Source: Bursaphelenchus xylophilus (Eukaryota > Nematoda > Chromadorea > Rhabditida > Aphelenchoididae). Taken from it: a stretch of 64,000 nucleotides of DNA. Positions 1-15,618 of this stretch are shown piece by piece; within the stretch, counting starts at the first letter, position 1; each line of letters starts with the position of its first letter. Below the pieces are notes generated by a model, which worked only from the letters and a program-made list of their open reading frames with translations, had not been told where the DNA came from and did no database searches. The DNA is taken from positions 7,130,001 through 7,194,000 of the forward strand of contig CAJFCV020000004.1 of assembly GCA_904066235.2 (NCBI GenBank), given 5' to 3'. A program made the translations under genes and the position numbers.

Positions 1-2461
1 ACAGCGGGCCTGAAACCCGGTAAATATTTGTTTGGATGTTTATTTTCCGTTTCTCAGAGAGCCCCTCTTCCCTGTAATTCCGTTATTTACGTCTTTTCCT
101 TTGTGTTTTCCCGGTAATCTTGAGGTTATTTCCAATTTTATGTCATCAAATATTTTTTTAAAACACATTAAACCAGTCGATAATCATATTCAGATCGTTT
201 TTTATATTATAACCATCAATTTTATGACCAAAATATTTTGCAAAATGTTCTCTTCGGCGTCAGGATGACAAGAATCGCAGACATAAATAAGTCGTTATTG
301 CGCGAGGCAATTGCAGATGTTTGCACTTTCAAAAGGACGTTTGCTGTCTGCAATTGGAAAAAAAACGATAAAATCTTTGGAAAATATAAACAAAGACGGC
401 CCATGTATACTCGTTCTCCTTCTTTTCTGAGCCTTTCGTACCTTCGGGGTATTTCTGCCAACCTGCCAAGGGGAAGATTGAACACGCTCCCAGCCATTAG
501 CCGCTCCCCAGCTTCTCAATGACCTTTGAGTGCATCTTAAGAGTCTTCCCTTCCCAAATCACTGTTAATTTTATGTTCTTCGTGGTATATAACAGCAAAT
601 TTTATAAGCTGCTATTTAATGACTGCCTTACGAGCAATAGTTAGTACCCATATAACCCGCAATCTAGTTCATTACTTGTTAAAAATAGCCCTCATTCTAA
701 TGACGCAATCCTTTGATTATCATCATTTTTATTGTTGATCTTTATTAGAATGCCTGACATAAGCGTGATCACATGGTTCCCGCCCGAGGTGTGGAAGTCG
801 TGATCAGCAAAAACTTCTTTCTCGAAATTCCCCCGGATCAACATGTAATGTTTTACTATGGTAATATCAGCGTGATTTAAGCGGAAATGAACAACAGTTT
901 AGTTTATCTGTAGAGGCGGTGTTTATGTAATGGCTTTTTTTGGTGTTGCAGGGAGTAATTAAAGTAGCAAACTCCGTTTTTTGATCCATTTTTGTGGGCA
1001 GGAAAATATGAATGGGGACAAGGTTTGAAGGAAATTGATCCCTTTATTATTGACCTTCTTCTCCAGGGATCTCTTCGAAAGATCGCCCGAAAAAAATTTG
1101 AGAGCCAAAACAGCAGCTAAAAACTCAGTCTAAGGCCCCGAGAATATCTGCAAAAAGAAATTAACCTCTTGTTTTTGATGGGTCACCAACCTTCTAGTAT
1201 CCTTAAGAAATGATGGTATCTCTCCGGTGTTATTGTTTGCCTTTCGCCTTTCAGGTGTCGTCAAAATACAAAGAATTCCTTATCATGTTTGGTGGGCTTG
1301 GGATCACTTCCTGATGGCATTCCTTCGCTTTCTCACATGATTTTATTACATTGTACATGGAATGATCTTCTCGTTTCTAATTAATAGAGTCGTTTTACCA
1401 ATACTAATGTCGGGTCAATTGTATTGATATATAACCGCTATTGCGGCTTTGTAAATCACTGGCGCCCGATATTCTGTAATTTCGACCCCGCGTCATTCCC
1501 CTCTTCCCGCCATCTGCTCTGATGATAAGAGTCAATTATTAATATCGAGTCCAAAAAGTCATCACGGTTTGCAAAATTACTTCGCATGAGTTAACGAGTA
1601 GCGATCACATGAATTCCACCTTCCTGTACTTGATAATGGAATTGTTTCCCTAATGTTTACCGAGCGTCTGGACATGTCTTATGATGTTATAGGTAATTCG
1701 GGAGATCTTATCTATGTTTCCAAAGCACTAGCGAACATTCAAACCCGCCTTTCTAAATCCTTTTTGGATTTTGAAAAAGAGGAGGCGGTTTTTCAGTTTC
1801 GCACTTATCCGAGCGTGGCTAATGCCATGGTGAACATAATTATTATCACGAACTTCATGAAACCTTCGATCGTAAAGATGCATGCCCATATACACTTTTG
1901 GTCTGCTCATTATAGGTTTTTGAAACTGAAAAAAGCGTCATCATGACAGATTTTCGGGAAAAATTCGAGACCTGGCGGAAGATCGACAGGCGGAAGGGCG
2001 TTCTTCCGAGTTTTACAATAGTCTCGCATTAAAAAATGGTGTCCTGACGGTGGTGGTGTTTCCTTTGCTCTCCCCGTTCTCTTCCACCCCGTGATTATCT
2101 TCCTCTTCCTTTCCCTTTGAACCCCGTGATCAGAGAAGAACGAAAAAATGGGAGGAAAAAGATTTTTTTGTTTTCCGACAGAGAAAGTGCAGACTCAATT
2201 CGAGTTTCTTTTTATGGACGCGAGTCTCGAGTTATGGGGCAAGACTTATTGGACAGGGCCGAGAAAAAGCCAAACGACCAAGTCTGTGCCTCCACTGTCC
2301 CCGCGCTCTCTCGCCGCCTTCCGGTCCCTCATCTTTAGAGCCGAGAATAGAGAATCAAGGACAGGGATTATATAACGCGTGTTTTCTGGGGACTTTTATT
2401 TGAATATCGCGTGAATCTTATTGCCCTTTACACGAACAGTGAGCATTTTTATTGGTTGTCG
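1..2461. other. Intergenic, no supported gene
   Basis: I see no reading frame with recognisable protein features on either strand. The short open frames at 32-522 overlap on both strands and lack conserved motifs. The sequence is AT-rich with scattered homopolymer runs. The last few hundred bases are the presumed promoter of the ATG101 gene. Confidence 0.6.
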
Positions 2462-2481
2462 TCTTTTTCAGGGTATCTCGT

Positions 2482-3770
2482 ATGAATGCGCGAACAAAAC
2501 AGTTGCAATTGGTAAGTTTTAGCATTTTTATCGATAATTTAGGTAGTAAGAGTAGCCTTCTACTTTTATTTTGAACTCTAGGGTAGAATGATTCTTTCTA
2601 CGGCCGCCATGGTCACGGGCTTTCCGAATGAGTTGAGCCTTATTTATTCCAACCTTTATTGATTATATTGATCTTGTTTTAGACTGTCGAATCGCGCCAA
2701 TTACAAGATGCGGCGTCTTGCATATTTCATACACTGCTTCTTCACCGAACGACTGGAAAATTCCACTATTCGACTGATGTAAACTACAAGATCGGGTGTA
2801 TAGGACTTCAAGAAATTCAATGCGAGGAGATTGATCTCACTTATGTAAGTGTAAAATAAAGGTTATTTACTTTTTGTAAACCAACAAAGTTATGCTTATT
2901 TCATTCTCTCCCAACGTTGTCGATCAGCTTTTGTTAGGCATGCTAGCTTTTACTATTATCTACTCTATGGCAACTAAAATCCCCTTTTCAGGTACGGGTA
3001 AACAGTCCTGAATTGATATCAGACGTGGAGAAAAGTGTGTCTGACATTGGAGAAGCAGTCAGGAATTCGACCAAGACCGGTTTTGTTGTAGGATCCTCTC
3101 CCAAGTCGAATACATCGTCCCCATCACCGAGTGTTAGACTTTATGGCATTGGTAAGGATATCTCAATGTTATTATTTGGTGTTTAGAGAAATGGGAGACC
3201 TTGATGACGGCTCCGATGAAGTTAGAGTTCTATCAGAAACGAAAGAGGCAATGGCCTATGCCCGAAGATCATTCGCCTTGGGAGGTCTGGGATCTGAATT
3301 TAGAGGTTGTGAAAATAGAATCAACTGGTGAGTCTGATCAAATAGAAGAAGGATGGGGCTTATTCATGAAGATTTATGGTTCCCTTTGAATGAATTTCAT
3401 AACAAGTCCCTGTTCCTTTCAAAAAGCGCAGTCGAAAACGTTCAAAAATATTTATGGATATTATAATTACATTTTCGAAGACAACGTTAATGGCTTATTT
3501 ACAGAGGACTTTACTCCGATGAGGGAGTATGTGGGCGAAAGACTCGGAGAGATCGTCCTAAACATATGTCAATGCATGAATCGCTCCCAATACATGCCCG
3601 CCATGCCTTCTCGTGACTCACTGGCTGACGTCTTTGATGATCGTTTCAGCGATTGCGAGCCCTACCTATATCGGATCGACTCCGACCTTATCTCCAAGCC
3701 GAATGATCTTAACTCCAGGTCGAATTATATGATGAGATTGCTTCGGGATACCATGAAGTTTACTGGCTAA
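2482..3770 (+). CDS. epg-9: Autophagy protein ATG101 (EPG-9), HORMA-domain subunit of the ULK/Unc-51 complex
   Basis: Five exons: 2482-2511, 2683-2844, 2992-3151, 3187-3327, 3505-3770; 252 residues. All introns are GT-AG and phases agree (0, 0, 1, 1). The product resembles ATG101 along its length: an N-terminal ESRQLQDA...FHTLLLHRTTGKFHY block, IDLTYVRVNSPEL, then KLEFYQKRKRQWP with SPWEVW, and a C-terminal block with LNICQCMNRSQYMPAMP. Human ATG101 is 218 residues; the extra length is a Ser/Pro/Thr-rich insert near residues 85-112. ATG101 is a HORMA protein that binds ATG13 in the kinase complex that starts autophagosome formation in the cytosol. The WF finger reads W140-P141-M142 here rather than Trp-Pro-Phe. 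A TTTTTCAG acceptor ends at 2471, 10 bases before the ATG, which suggests trans-splicing. A poly(A) signal lies at 4099-4104. Confidence 0.93.
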
Positions 3771-4686
3771 CACTAATCAAGGCTCATTTCAGTAGTTTCC
3801 TCTCCGTTTCTTGTGTTTACACGGTCTTTTCCTCTTTCTTTATAACGACTATTTCGGGTGTTTAATACTGTAATATATTTGCATTTATGTTGTTCATCTT
3901 ACTTCAAAGTCTCATCAGGAAAATTTTGACGAAAATATGTGTACATAGGCGCTCGTTTTCGACAAATACACAAAAAAATCAGCCCTCCCTTTCTTACCTC
4001 TTTCCTCGTTGTTACATGTATAGTGTACTACTTGTTCATATTCAGAACACTGTCAAAAAAAGTTGTAAAAAATGTAAAAAATTTGGTGTTGTCGCTTTAA
4101 TAAATCTTTGTTTTGATAAGACTGGACCCCGATTACATGAAGCTAATATAAAATGAGTGATTACAAATGATCTTAGACCTGACCACCAGGAGATTACAAC
4201 TCATTGCTAAAAGTATTACTTTTTGGTCATTGATGCAACAAAACCTGTTTTTGAGACTATCTAACCCACAAGACGATCATATGAGTGTAGGGAGTGCGAA
4301 GAGATTATGCAACACGAGTTATCACATGAGAGCAACTCTTGGCTCAATTTCCGATTGGGTCAAGTGTTCGTCTCCAATTTTTTTATTTTCTTTTTTTCTT
4401 GCCGGCACGCTTGCCTTGCAAGGAGAATTGATAGTACACAAGGAGCAATACTGGTATTTTCGAGTGAAATATCGGAATTTTTTGTAGTATGAGGCTTCAT
4501 TACTTCTTAAAAAAAGTTTTTTCTGCACAAGAAAGTTTTGTTTTCGTCAATTTTAGGGTTACTAGGTTGGGGAAGTCAGTGGTATGATTTTTACGTCCTT
4601 TTTATAGCGTGTATTCGACCGGCTTTTATGTTTTGTTTAATTTTATGAAGTCCTATCATTGGTAAAAATAAGAATCTTTTCCGGGA
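3771..4686. other. ATG101 3' UTR and intergenic spacer
   Basis: Holds the AATAAA at 4099-4104 for the upstream gene and an acceptor-like TTTTAG at 4551-4556, about 130 bases before the VAMP7 start. No supported gene. Confidence 0.6.
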
Positions 4687-7350
4687 ATGCCATATTTGAC
4701 ACACGTGTGTATAACACGAATTGAAGCTCCAAATCCTTTCGGACACCGTTTGACTCCACTTGCTTATCATATTCTTGATGAGTCTTCATCTTCCAACTCT
4801 CTGAATCTCCATGATTTCTGCGATCTAATAGAAAGGGGCGCCGAATCTCTGGATTATGTGCTAATCGATCGGATCGAAGTCAACCCAGGGTAGGTTTTCT
4901 TCGAAAATACATGGGTTTCTTTATAGTGTTACACTTCACTTCTCTCTACACCCAAATCGAGTGGCTCCAGTCTGCTTGTTCTGTGTTGGTGATTCCAAAT
5001 GTCGACCAAATCAAATTCAAGCCTTTTTCAACTTCATGCGGGTGTTATACGAAGACGACAAAGAAATCGAAGGAATGATACCAAGTGTCAGAGAAGGTGG
5101 ACTACAGCAATTGCTTGGGGACAAACTTCAACACGAAATGGTGAGATTTTACTGTTGGAGTAGACTTCATTACGTAATTTTATGGGTCTTCCATAAATTG
5201 CACCATCGTTGGGTGACTGGGGACTTTCTAGATGCCAGATTGCGTCAAATATGACAAAACTGTCACGCGTAAGACGAGTTTTTAAAAGTAGATCTCAAGG
5301 GTAATATCTTCAAATATAAAATTATTTTGTTTGGCCTTCGCCCGTTGGTACAGCGTCAAGTATTTGTTTCCGGAAGATTTTTTGCGATCCTTAGAAGGAG
5401 GAATTAAACGGGGATGGGTTAAGAGTTTGCGCAAATATACAATAACACGGCTTGCTGGTGGATATATTTATATGGGAGGGATATCAAGGATTACTCTTCA
5501 TTGAGTGGGGTTAAACAGGACGCCTGTTACAGGATAGTTGTAATGAAGCAGCCAGATTGGGCCGTTCTGGTAAGTGAACGCTCGTTTTGTACTGGTGATA
5601 TTTTCTACGGGAAAAGGGAATAGTAATAATACAATCGGCTAGAGTTCAAACAGTCTTGTTCCCTGGTGGTTCCTGGGAAGAATGAAGGCTTTCCTCGGTT
5701 TCAAAACTTTTTTTGAATCACGGTTTTCGAAAGTCGCGAGAATTATAATGTTTGAGCTCTTTATAAACGGACTTAGTACAATATCCTCGTGTTTGCTTTG
5801 CATTAGAGACTAAGTCATTGCACTAAAATACGAAGAAGATGGTGCAAAGGAATACCGAGTGGTCTCTTACCAATGGTATTGCTGAATTTGGGGGGAAATT
5901 ATCTTTTGCTCAAACTTTTTAGAGATTCATTAAAATTAATGGCTATTCGACAGTTATTCTACTTGTTCATTTCTAGTTTTTGACGTTATTTCTTACTATT
6001 TTACAATACTTTCACCTCATTATTCCCTTATGCGAGATTGTAAACCAGAGCTGTGAAGTATAAAAATGGTGGATCTTGTTTTAGATCGTATTAGATTGAG
6101 AGAGAAAATGCTATCCGAGACTAAACTTAAAGGGCACAGTATCTGGATTGTGCCCGTTAATGAGGTAAGCAATGATATTTGAGAGCGATCTGTTGTTAGT
6201 TTGAATAATGTTGTGAGAGCCGGGCTTGTTTTCGATAAATTTTTTGGATGTGATGAAATTTAAGGCGCGAGCTTGGGAATGAGATAAGGGAATGCAGAAG
6301 ATTTTGCGTGTATTTCGATTTTTGTCGGTTGTAATTAGTCAGTGATGCCTGTTAAAAATTACTCAGGTCACCGCCTACACCACTAGTATAATATAATGGA
6401 ATGCTCTGTGCCTTGTTCCATAGGACTTCTCATGTTTGCAAGATAAACACCGTCAGAAAGGGTCTTAAATGTTTGTCGAATATTATCACAAAGGTTGTCA
6501 AAACGAGGAAAGAGTAGAGTTACTCTCAAAAACCAATCGATTTCTTTAGATTTTGGTTTTAATTCATTCTCCAAACTGTTGTAATGGGGCTTTCAGATGA
6601 GTCAGGGCGTTGAGAGCTAGGGAATTTCTTTAAGATAAGGGTGTCATTTCGATTCCTCGCCAATTTGGGTTATTTTAGATTGACTTCAACAAAAAAATGG
6701 ATTCCAAAAACGAGAAGATCAATGACGTCCAACGGCAGATCCTCGAAGTGAAAACGGTGATGAGCGATAACGTGGCCAGAGTTTTGGAAAGAGGAGATCG
6801 GTTGGAGAACCTGGACACACGAGCTGAAGCGTTGCAACAGTCGGTAGGTCAAAGTTTATAACAAAATAATTTTATAAGTATTGTGGTAATATCGGTATGA
6901 TTCAACTTTTTTTGTACCTGAGCCTTTGCCTATTGATATCTGACCCATTTTCCGCTTGGTAGAGCGATTGGAATTTTATGATTTAAAGGTTTCTTAGGAG
7001 TGTGGATTACTTTACTCTCTAAAATGCATCGAGTTTACGTAGTAGAAGAATGTGCTCGTAGTTATACTGTTAATGATCCTTATGTAAGTTGGGGTTTTCC
7101 GGAAAATAGAACTAGTATTCCGACAGTTCTGTTGATCATTTATATCAGGTTAAAGTAGCAGACGTTGGTCTTATTTCTGACGTTTTCATTTGAATTCTTT
7201 CAGAGTCAGACATTCAAGACCACGGCCCATCGAGTTCAGCGGAATATGTGCATGAGGAACTTGAAATGGACAATCATCCTGGGCGTAGTATCAGTTATAC
7301 TCCTTCTTATTGTCATATTCCTCGTCCTCCGGTCCACCGGTGTGTTGTAA
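4687..7350 (+). CDS. vamp-7: Longin-domain R-SNARE, VAMP7 type
   Basis: Four exons: 4687-4889, 4927-5140, 6679-6843, 7204-7350; 242 residues; phases consistent (2, 0, 0). Residues 1-139 fit a divergent longin fold: a hydrophobic strand CLFCVGDSK is followed by the helix IQAFFNFMRVLYE and a second helix ending LLGDKLQHEM. The SNARE motif starts near residue 150 and carries the zero-layer arginine R177 in VLERGDRLENL. It is followed by FKTTAHRVQRNMCMRNLK, closest in my memory to VAMP7 (FKTTSRNLARAMCMKNLK), and a C-terminal membrane anchor. VAMP7 drives fusion of late endosomes and lysosomes; human VAMP7 is 220 residues. Intron 2 is unusually long (5141-6678) and holds a possible alternative first exon. 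The SNARE half is certain; the longin half is supported by phase and pattern but is divergent. Poly(A) signal 7391-7396. Confidence 0.85.
6066..6164 (+). other. Possible alternative first exon of the VAMP7-type gene
   Basis: An ATG at 6066 opens 33 codons ending in a strong donor GAG|GTAAGC at 6165, phase 0. It would splice in frame to the SNARE exon at 6679, replacing the 139-residue longin region with a short basic leader (it contains DRIRLREKML). It cannot serve as a cassette exon from the TTTTAG acceptor at about 6084, because that frame hits a stop. This is inference only; a 33-codon open stretch with a donor can arise by chance. Confidence 0.3.
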
Positions 7351-8690
7351 TCTCGGTCTGTACAAAGTTTTTTATACCTATTGTTTCCAAAATAAACCTT
7401 TATCTTCGCTTGTTTTTATATGTCTTATTTATTTACAGTATGTCTTCAGAGTGCCTAGGATCTTGTCCCTGGATTCGTTAAGGGTAAAGTCGCGAATCAT
7501 TGAACGGAAATAGGGTTTCCTGAATGTAACGGAGAGAAAGACAAAGATGCTCATTTGATCTCATTCTTTGTCACACTTCTGAATTCGAAGACTTTATGGG
7601 CATTTTAGTATCAGAATGGTTTTTTTGGGATTTGATGATACACTGCTTACTACCATAGTTGGGTGTAATAGACGCGAGATTCATACGTTTGTCCCAGTGG
7701 TCAGAGATGAGGTTGCACAACCACGGCGAGACAGTTCAGTATGGCGCTGTTTTGAATCAACTAAAAAACTACATGGTCATTGGAAGGCGGCAGAGTAGAA
7801 GAGCCATACACACCATGACGATGGCATCGGTCCATAAATGGAATAGCGCGACTCAGTTTCCGGCCCCCCCAAAATGATGAGCGCCATTATGGCGGAGGGG
7901 GGAGGGGGGCTGGCTCCATGCCCCCATCCCCTCTTTATGAAATGACTTTGGAAACATTTTGTGGCCCAAAAAGGCGACCCCATACTCTTTCGCCCCGCCG
8001 CTCTCGTGTGTTTTTCTTCGCGGCCCTGAGGGCGAGGGAGCGGCGAGAGAGAAGGGCCGGTACCAATTTTTAGTAGATGCGGGTTTTTTGCATGCGACTT
8101 TTATCGTTTTGCCTTCCAGTTCCCACTCGCCGAAAGACTCTTGGCCTTCTTTTGTGCTTTTATTTTCTTCTGATTCAGTCCCCGACTTCAGAGTTACTTA
8201 GTTTACTCTCAACCAGCTCTTCATTTCTCAACTCCGAATGGCTCTGACTGTCTGCCGCGCCATTATCTTCCGCCTTATTGGGTTAATTTGACCCATCTTT
8301 GTTCCTATTCTAACATAGCCCTCATTAAGCTAATTCAAGCCTGCTTTATGCATCACTTATTACGAAATATCCCGTTAATTATACGTATTTCGTTTGACCT
8401 TCTTCCGGCTTTCTTTCGAATAGGAATTTGAATAATTAAGACAAGCCCTGAGGGCAGCATTAGTAGTCACTTCTAATTGTGCGATTCGATGGCATTTCAA
8501 ATAATTTGCTGATTGGTGAGAGAAAGCCTTGGGAAATGAAAGTAGGGGCCTTTGTCATCGGAATGACTCTGTTTTTATGGGAAGGAGAACATCGGAACTC
8601 TTTTGGCCTTATAAAGGACCACTCTTTCAAAAGGGAATTGGAATTTCATTTTATGAAATTTGCCGAGAAATCACGTAGTTCTCAAATTTT
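7351..8690. other. VAMP7 3' UTR and intergenic sequence
   Basis: Contains the AATAAA at 7391-7396. Around 7865-7935 there is a short GC-rich, purine/pyrimidine-skewed stretch with runs of C and G. I see no supported gene. Confidence 0.5.
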
Positions 8691-8693
8691 TAA

Positions 8694-9272
8694 CAAGGAA
8701 AGTACTTCTATGGGGTATGGAGTTACAGGTCGAGATATATATCAAAAAATTCGCAAAAATTTTCTGATTCAGAATATATAAAAATTAGCTGCCTAATTTT
8801 GGTCTATTAACGAGTTTTATCAATAAATGTATTTCTCGAGGAAAAAAATCTGCGGCAACAAAACCGCGCTCGGTCTCTTCCTTCGGAAGAGAGCGGTGTG
8901 GCCGAGTGGTTAGAGCGCTAGATTGGGAATCCGAGGGGAATGGGTTCGATTTATTTTGCCACAGAACCCATTTTTTAATAACTTTTTTTTTAAGAACTAC
9001 TTTTAAGGTGCAGTTGTAATCCAATTTGATATTTTAAGGCTTGTCAAGGCATCAGAATTTATTTTAACACAAAACAAAATTTTTTTATTGGTAAAAACAC
9101 GGTCAAAAAGACACTTGCATGGTGTCGCGAGAAAACTTCTGAGGACAAAAACATGTCATCAGACCAAAATTAGGCAGCTAATTTTTATATATTCTGAATC
9201 AGAAAATTTTTGCGAATTTTTTGATGTATATCTCGACCTGTAACTCCACACCCCATAGAAGTACTTTCCTTG
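8694..9272. mobile_element. Non-autonomous TIR element (MITE-like) with tRNA-like module, copy 1
   Basis: Terminal inverted repeats 8694-8805 and 9161-9272 (112 bp each) differ at about two positions. The ends are CAAGG...CCTTG and are flanked by TAA at 8691-8693 and 9273-9275, a 3-bp target duplication of the TWA kind known from PIF/Harbinger transposons. The motif TTAGCTGCCTAA lies at 8785-8796 and its reverse complement at 9170-9181, both about 91 bp from the ends. No transposase is encoded. A tRNA-like Pol III unit sits in the interior. A second element with the same plan but different arm sequence lies at 56007-57038. Assignment to PIF/Harbinger rests on the target duplication only. Confidence 0.85.
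8893..8976 (+). pseudogene. tRNA-derived sequence with Pol III A box, B box and T-run
   Basis: The A box TGGCCGAGTGG is at 8899-8909 and the B box GGTTCGATT at 8943-8951, with a T6 run at 8971-8976 as a possible Pol III terminator. The D-arm sequence resembles Ser/Leu-type tRNAs. The putative anticodon loop TTGGGAA (8933-8939) would read GGG, but the anticodon stem has two mismatches, the B box loses its final CC, and the 3' half of the T arm does not pair normally. I judge it a degenerate or tRNA-derived (SINE-like) unit and not a working tRNA gene. A hairpin with a short loop precedes it at 8875-8891. Confidence 0.6.
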
Positions 9273-9275
9273 TAA

Positions 9276-13458
<4,183 letters not shown>

Positions 13459-15618
13459 TTTTAGATATTTGTTTTGAGGCTTTATTTATGGGGAAAGTGC
13501 TCTTGAGTTGTGTCAGATTTTGTTACGAATTTGATGCAGGTAATCTGTGGATTGGCCTTGCCAAACCCGATTCCAAATCTTGGCCTTTCCCTGATATTCT
13601 CTTGTATATTTTTGTAACTCTTAGTCTGATTTGTTTGTATCCTCTTTTTGCTTGCTTTCTCAATATCTCTAGTCCACTTATTGCTCGTCCCTCAAAGTTC
13701 TCCAAACTTTTCCGAATGAGTAATTCAGTTTACAGTATGCCAAATTGTCTTACCAATTTTTTGATGACTTAATGTGTATTATTCCATTTAATCGACTTTA
13801 TTTATTAATGAAGATCTGGATCTTGAATAAAAACAAAAATAATTTGAATACTTATTTATTCAATTAATATACTAAATAGACATTTATAAGAACTATGCAG
13901 GGTTATTGGCCTATTCTTAGGCAGTGGTCCATTTTATGAACCCAGAGATTATCCAATTTCAATGCCGAAGGAATCCATTTGTTCCCTAAGCTACATCTTC
14001 CCCAATCTTCTTGCCCTCCGGGCATATTATAGTTTATGAGCGGTCAAACGTTTTAAACAAAAAAAAACGTTTTGGCACATTTGTTGTTTTAAGGGGTTTC
14101 CCAAAACTAAAGATTTCTGAATTTTCTGTGAGTTTCTGAAAGAAGGAATGTTTTAAACTCCTTTAAGTAATGTTTTTTAGTTTCTCCAGATCCTTCTAAA
14201 TATTTCTAAAAGTTTTTTCGGGATTACCTTCCAATATACGGTCACTCCCATTAAAAATAAGTAATGTTTTTTTGGAAAGAGCATCAACTTGGCGGGCTTT
14301 TCAAACTCGAATCCCTTTCGAAAGTTGAGATGAGGAATAATCGTTATAAGGGGTCGTTAAAAAGACGCTTTATTATTATTTTGATGTCTTGTTTGGCTTT
14401 TTGGGAAGGTTGCGTAATAAAAATACTTTCAATTTCTGATCATCTAAACGTCTTCTTGTTCAAGCGAAAGATAAGTCATGCTGAATATTTTGGTAATGCC
14501 TTTATCATATAAAACGATCAGAACAGTGATTTCTATTGCATAAAACAAGGAAGAGGATAATCGTCTTTTATTATTCTAAGCCTTTGATGTCCTGAAATGA
14601 ACCAAAAACCGTTCGCCTTTACTCCATTTACCCTTGTTTATATTACTTTATACATGTATTTACTGAAATGATTGAGGCGCTCTGGATGAGTCAACTGAAC
14701 AGATCGCTTTTTTCTGGAACAAAACTTTTTTGGAGCGCAAAGGCAAACAAGATTTCTTCTCTTTTTTTTATTCTTCAAATGTATTACAGTTGATATTTGA
14801 ATATATTTTGAGAAAGGTCTTGGCCTTGAATGAATTTGTTTCAGGGGAAAAGAGAAGAGTTTCACGTTGAAATTGTTTGATGACCTCATTTTTATCAGTT
14901 TGAATTCGTTTGACTAGACTTATATGATGATTTAAAATAATTAGACTTCGATTTTCAAATTATTTGTCCAATAAAAATTAAAATCTTAAGTCATTCGCCA
15001 GCTGAAATCAGAAATGTTGCAAATGCATTGCCTCGGGCATTTCAAATGGGGAACCGGTGAAAACCCACCGGGAAGCGGGCCATGACCTAAGGGCATATCC
15101 CTTTTGGGCCGATTCAAATGGCCCGATTTGTGATATTGTTGGTCTCAATCTTATTTCTGACACTTCTCTCGAGGCATTTTTGAGAGTTCAAAAAAGAAAT
15201 CGAATTAGAATTTGAGCCGGAAATCCAAAGAACGGCGGCCTTCTAAGCACTGCTAAATCACCTCTTAATTATTTATTTAGAATCTTTTTGAAGGCTTTTG
15301 AAATATTTGCAACAAGCTTGTGCTCATTTTTGGCACTGAAAAGAGTTTTCCTTTGTTTCGCAATCTTTTGTATTCCCCCTTTTTTATTCGAATTACGTAA
15401 CATTGTACAAGGTCCGTGAGATTCGCGATTATATGGTTTGTAGTTCACAGATTTCCATAATATTTGACGTTGGTCTCACGCGATTATTCCCCCTAGCTCT
15501 TCAAAAGCTTTACACTGACAATACTTCATGAAATTATTAAAAACGAAGTTGTCGTATTTGTTGTATTGACATCACTTTTCGAGTGTTTGTAATTACCCCG
15601 AATCTATTTTTAGTAGCA
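13459..15618. other. 3' UTR and intergenic sequence
   Basis: Contains AATAAA at 13826-13831. Short open frames at 13443-13772 and 14264-14889 have no recognisable features. An acceptor CTATTTTTAG ending at 15613 lies just before the next gene and suggests trans-splicing. Confidence 0.5.

Noticed and set aside
32..522. Several 70-94 codon frames on both strands
   Set aside because: They overlap each other, show no domain, and no splice pattern ties them to a gene.
5292..5505. Open stretch in VAMP7 intron 2 containing VKYLFPEDFLRSLEGG
   Set aside because: No acceptor-donor pair joins it in phase with the flanking exons, and it ends in a stop without homology I can name.
8479..8781. 100-codon plus-strand frame
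   Set aside because: Its second half is the arm of the TIR element, and the same residues recur on the other arm, so the frame is a by-product of the repeat.
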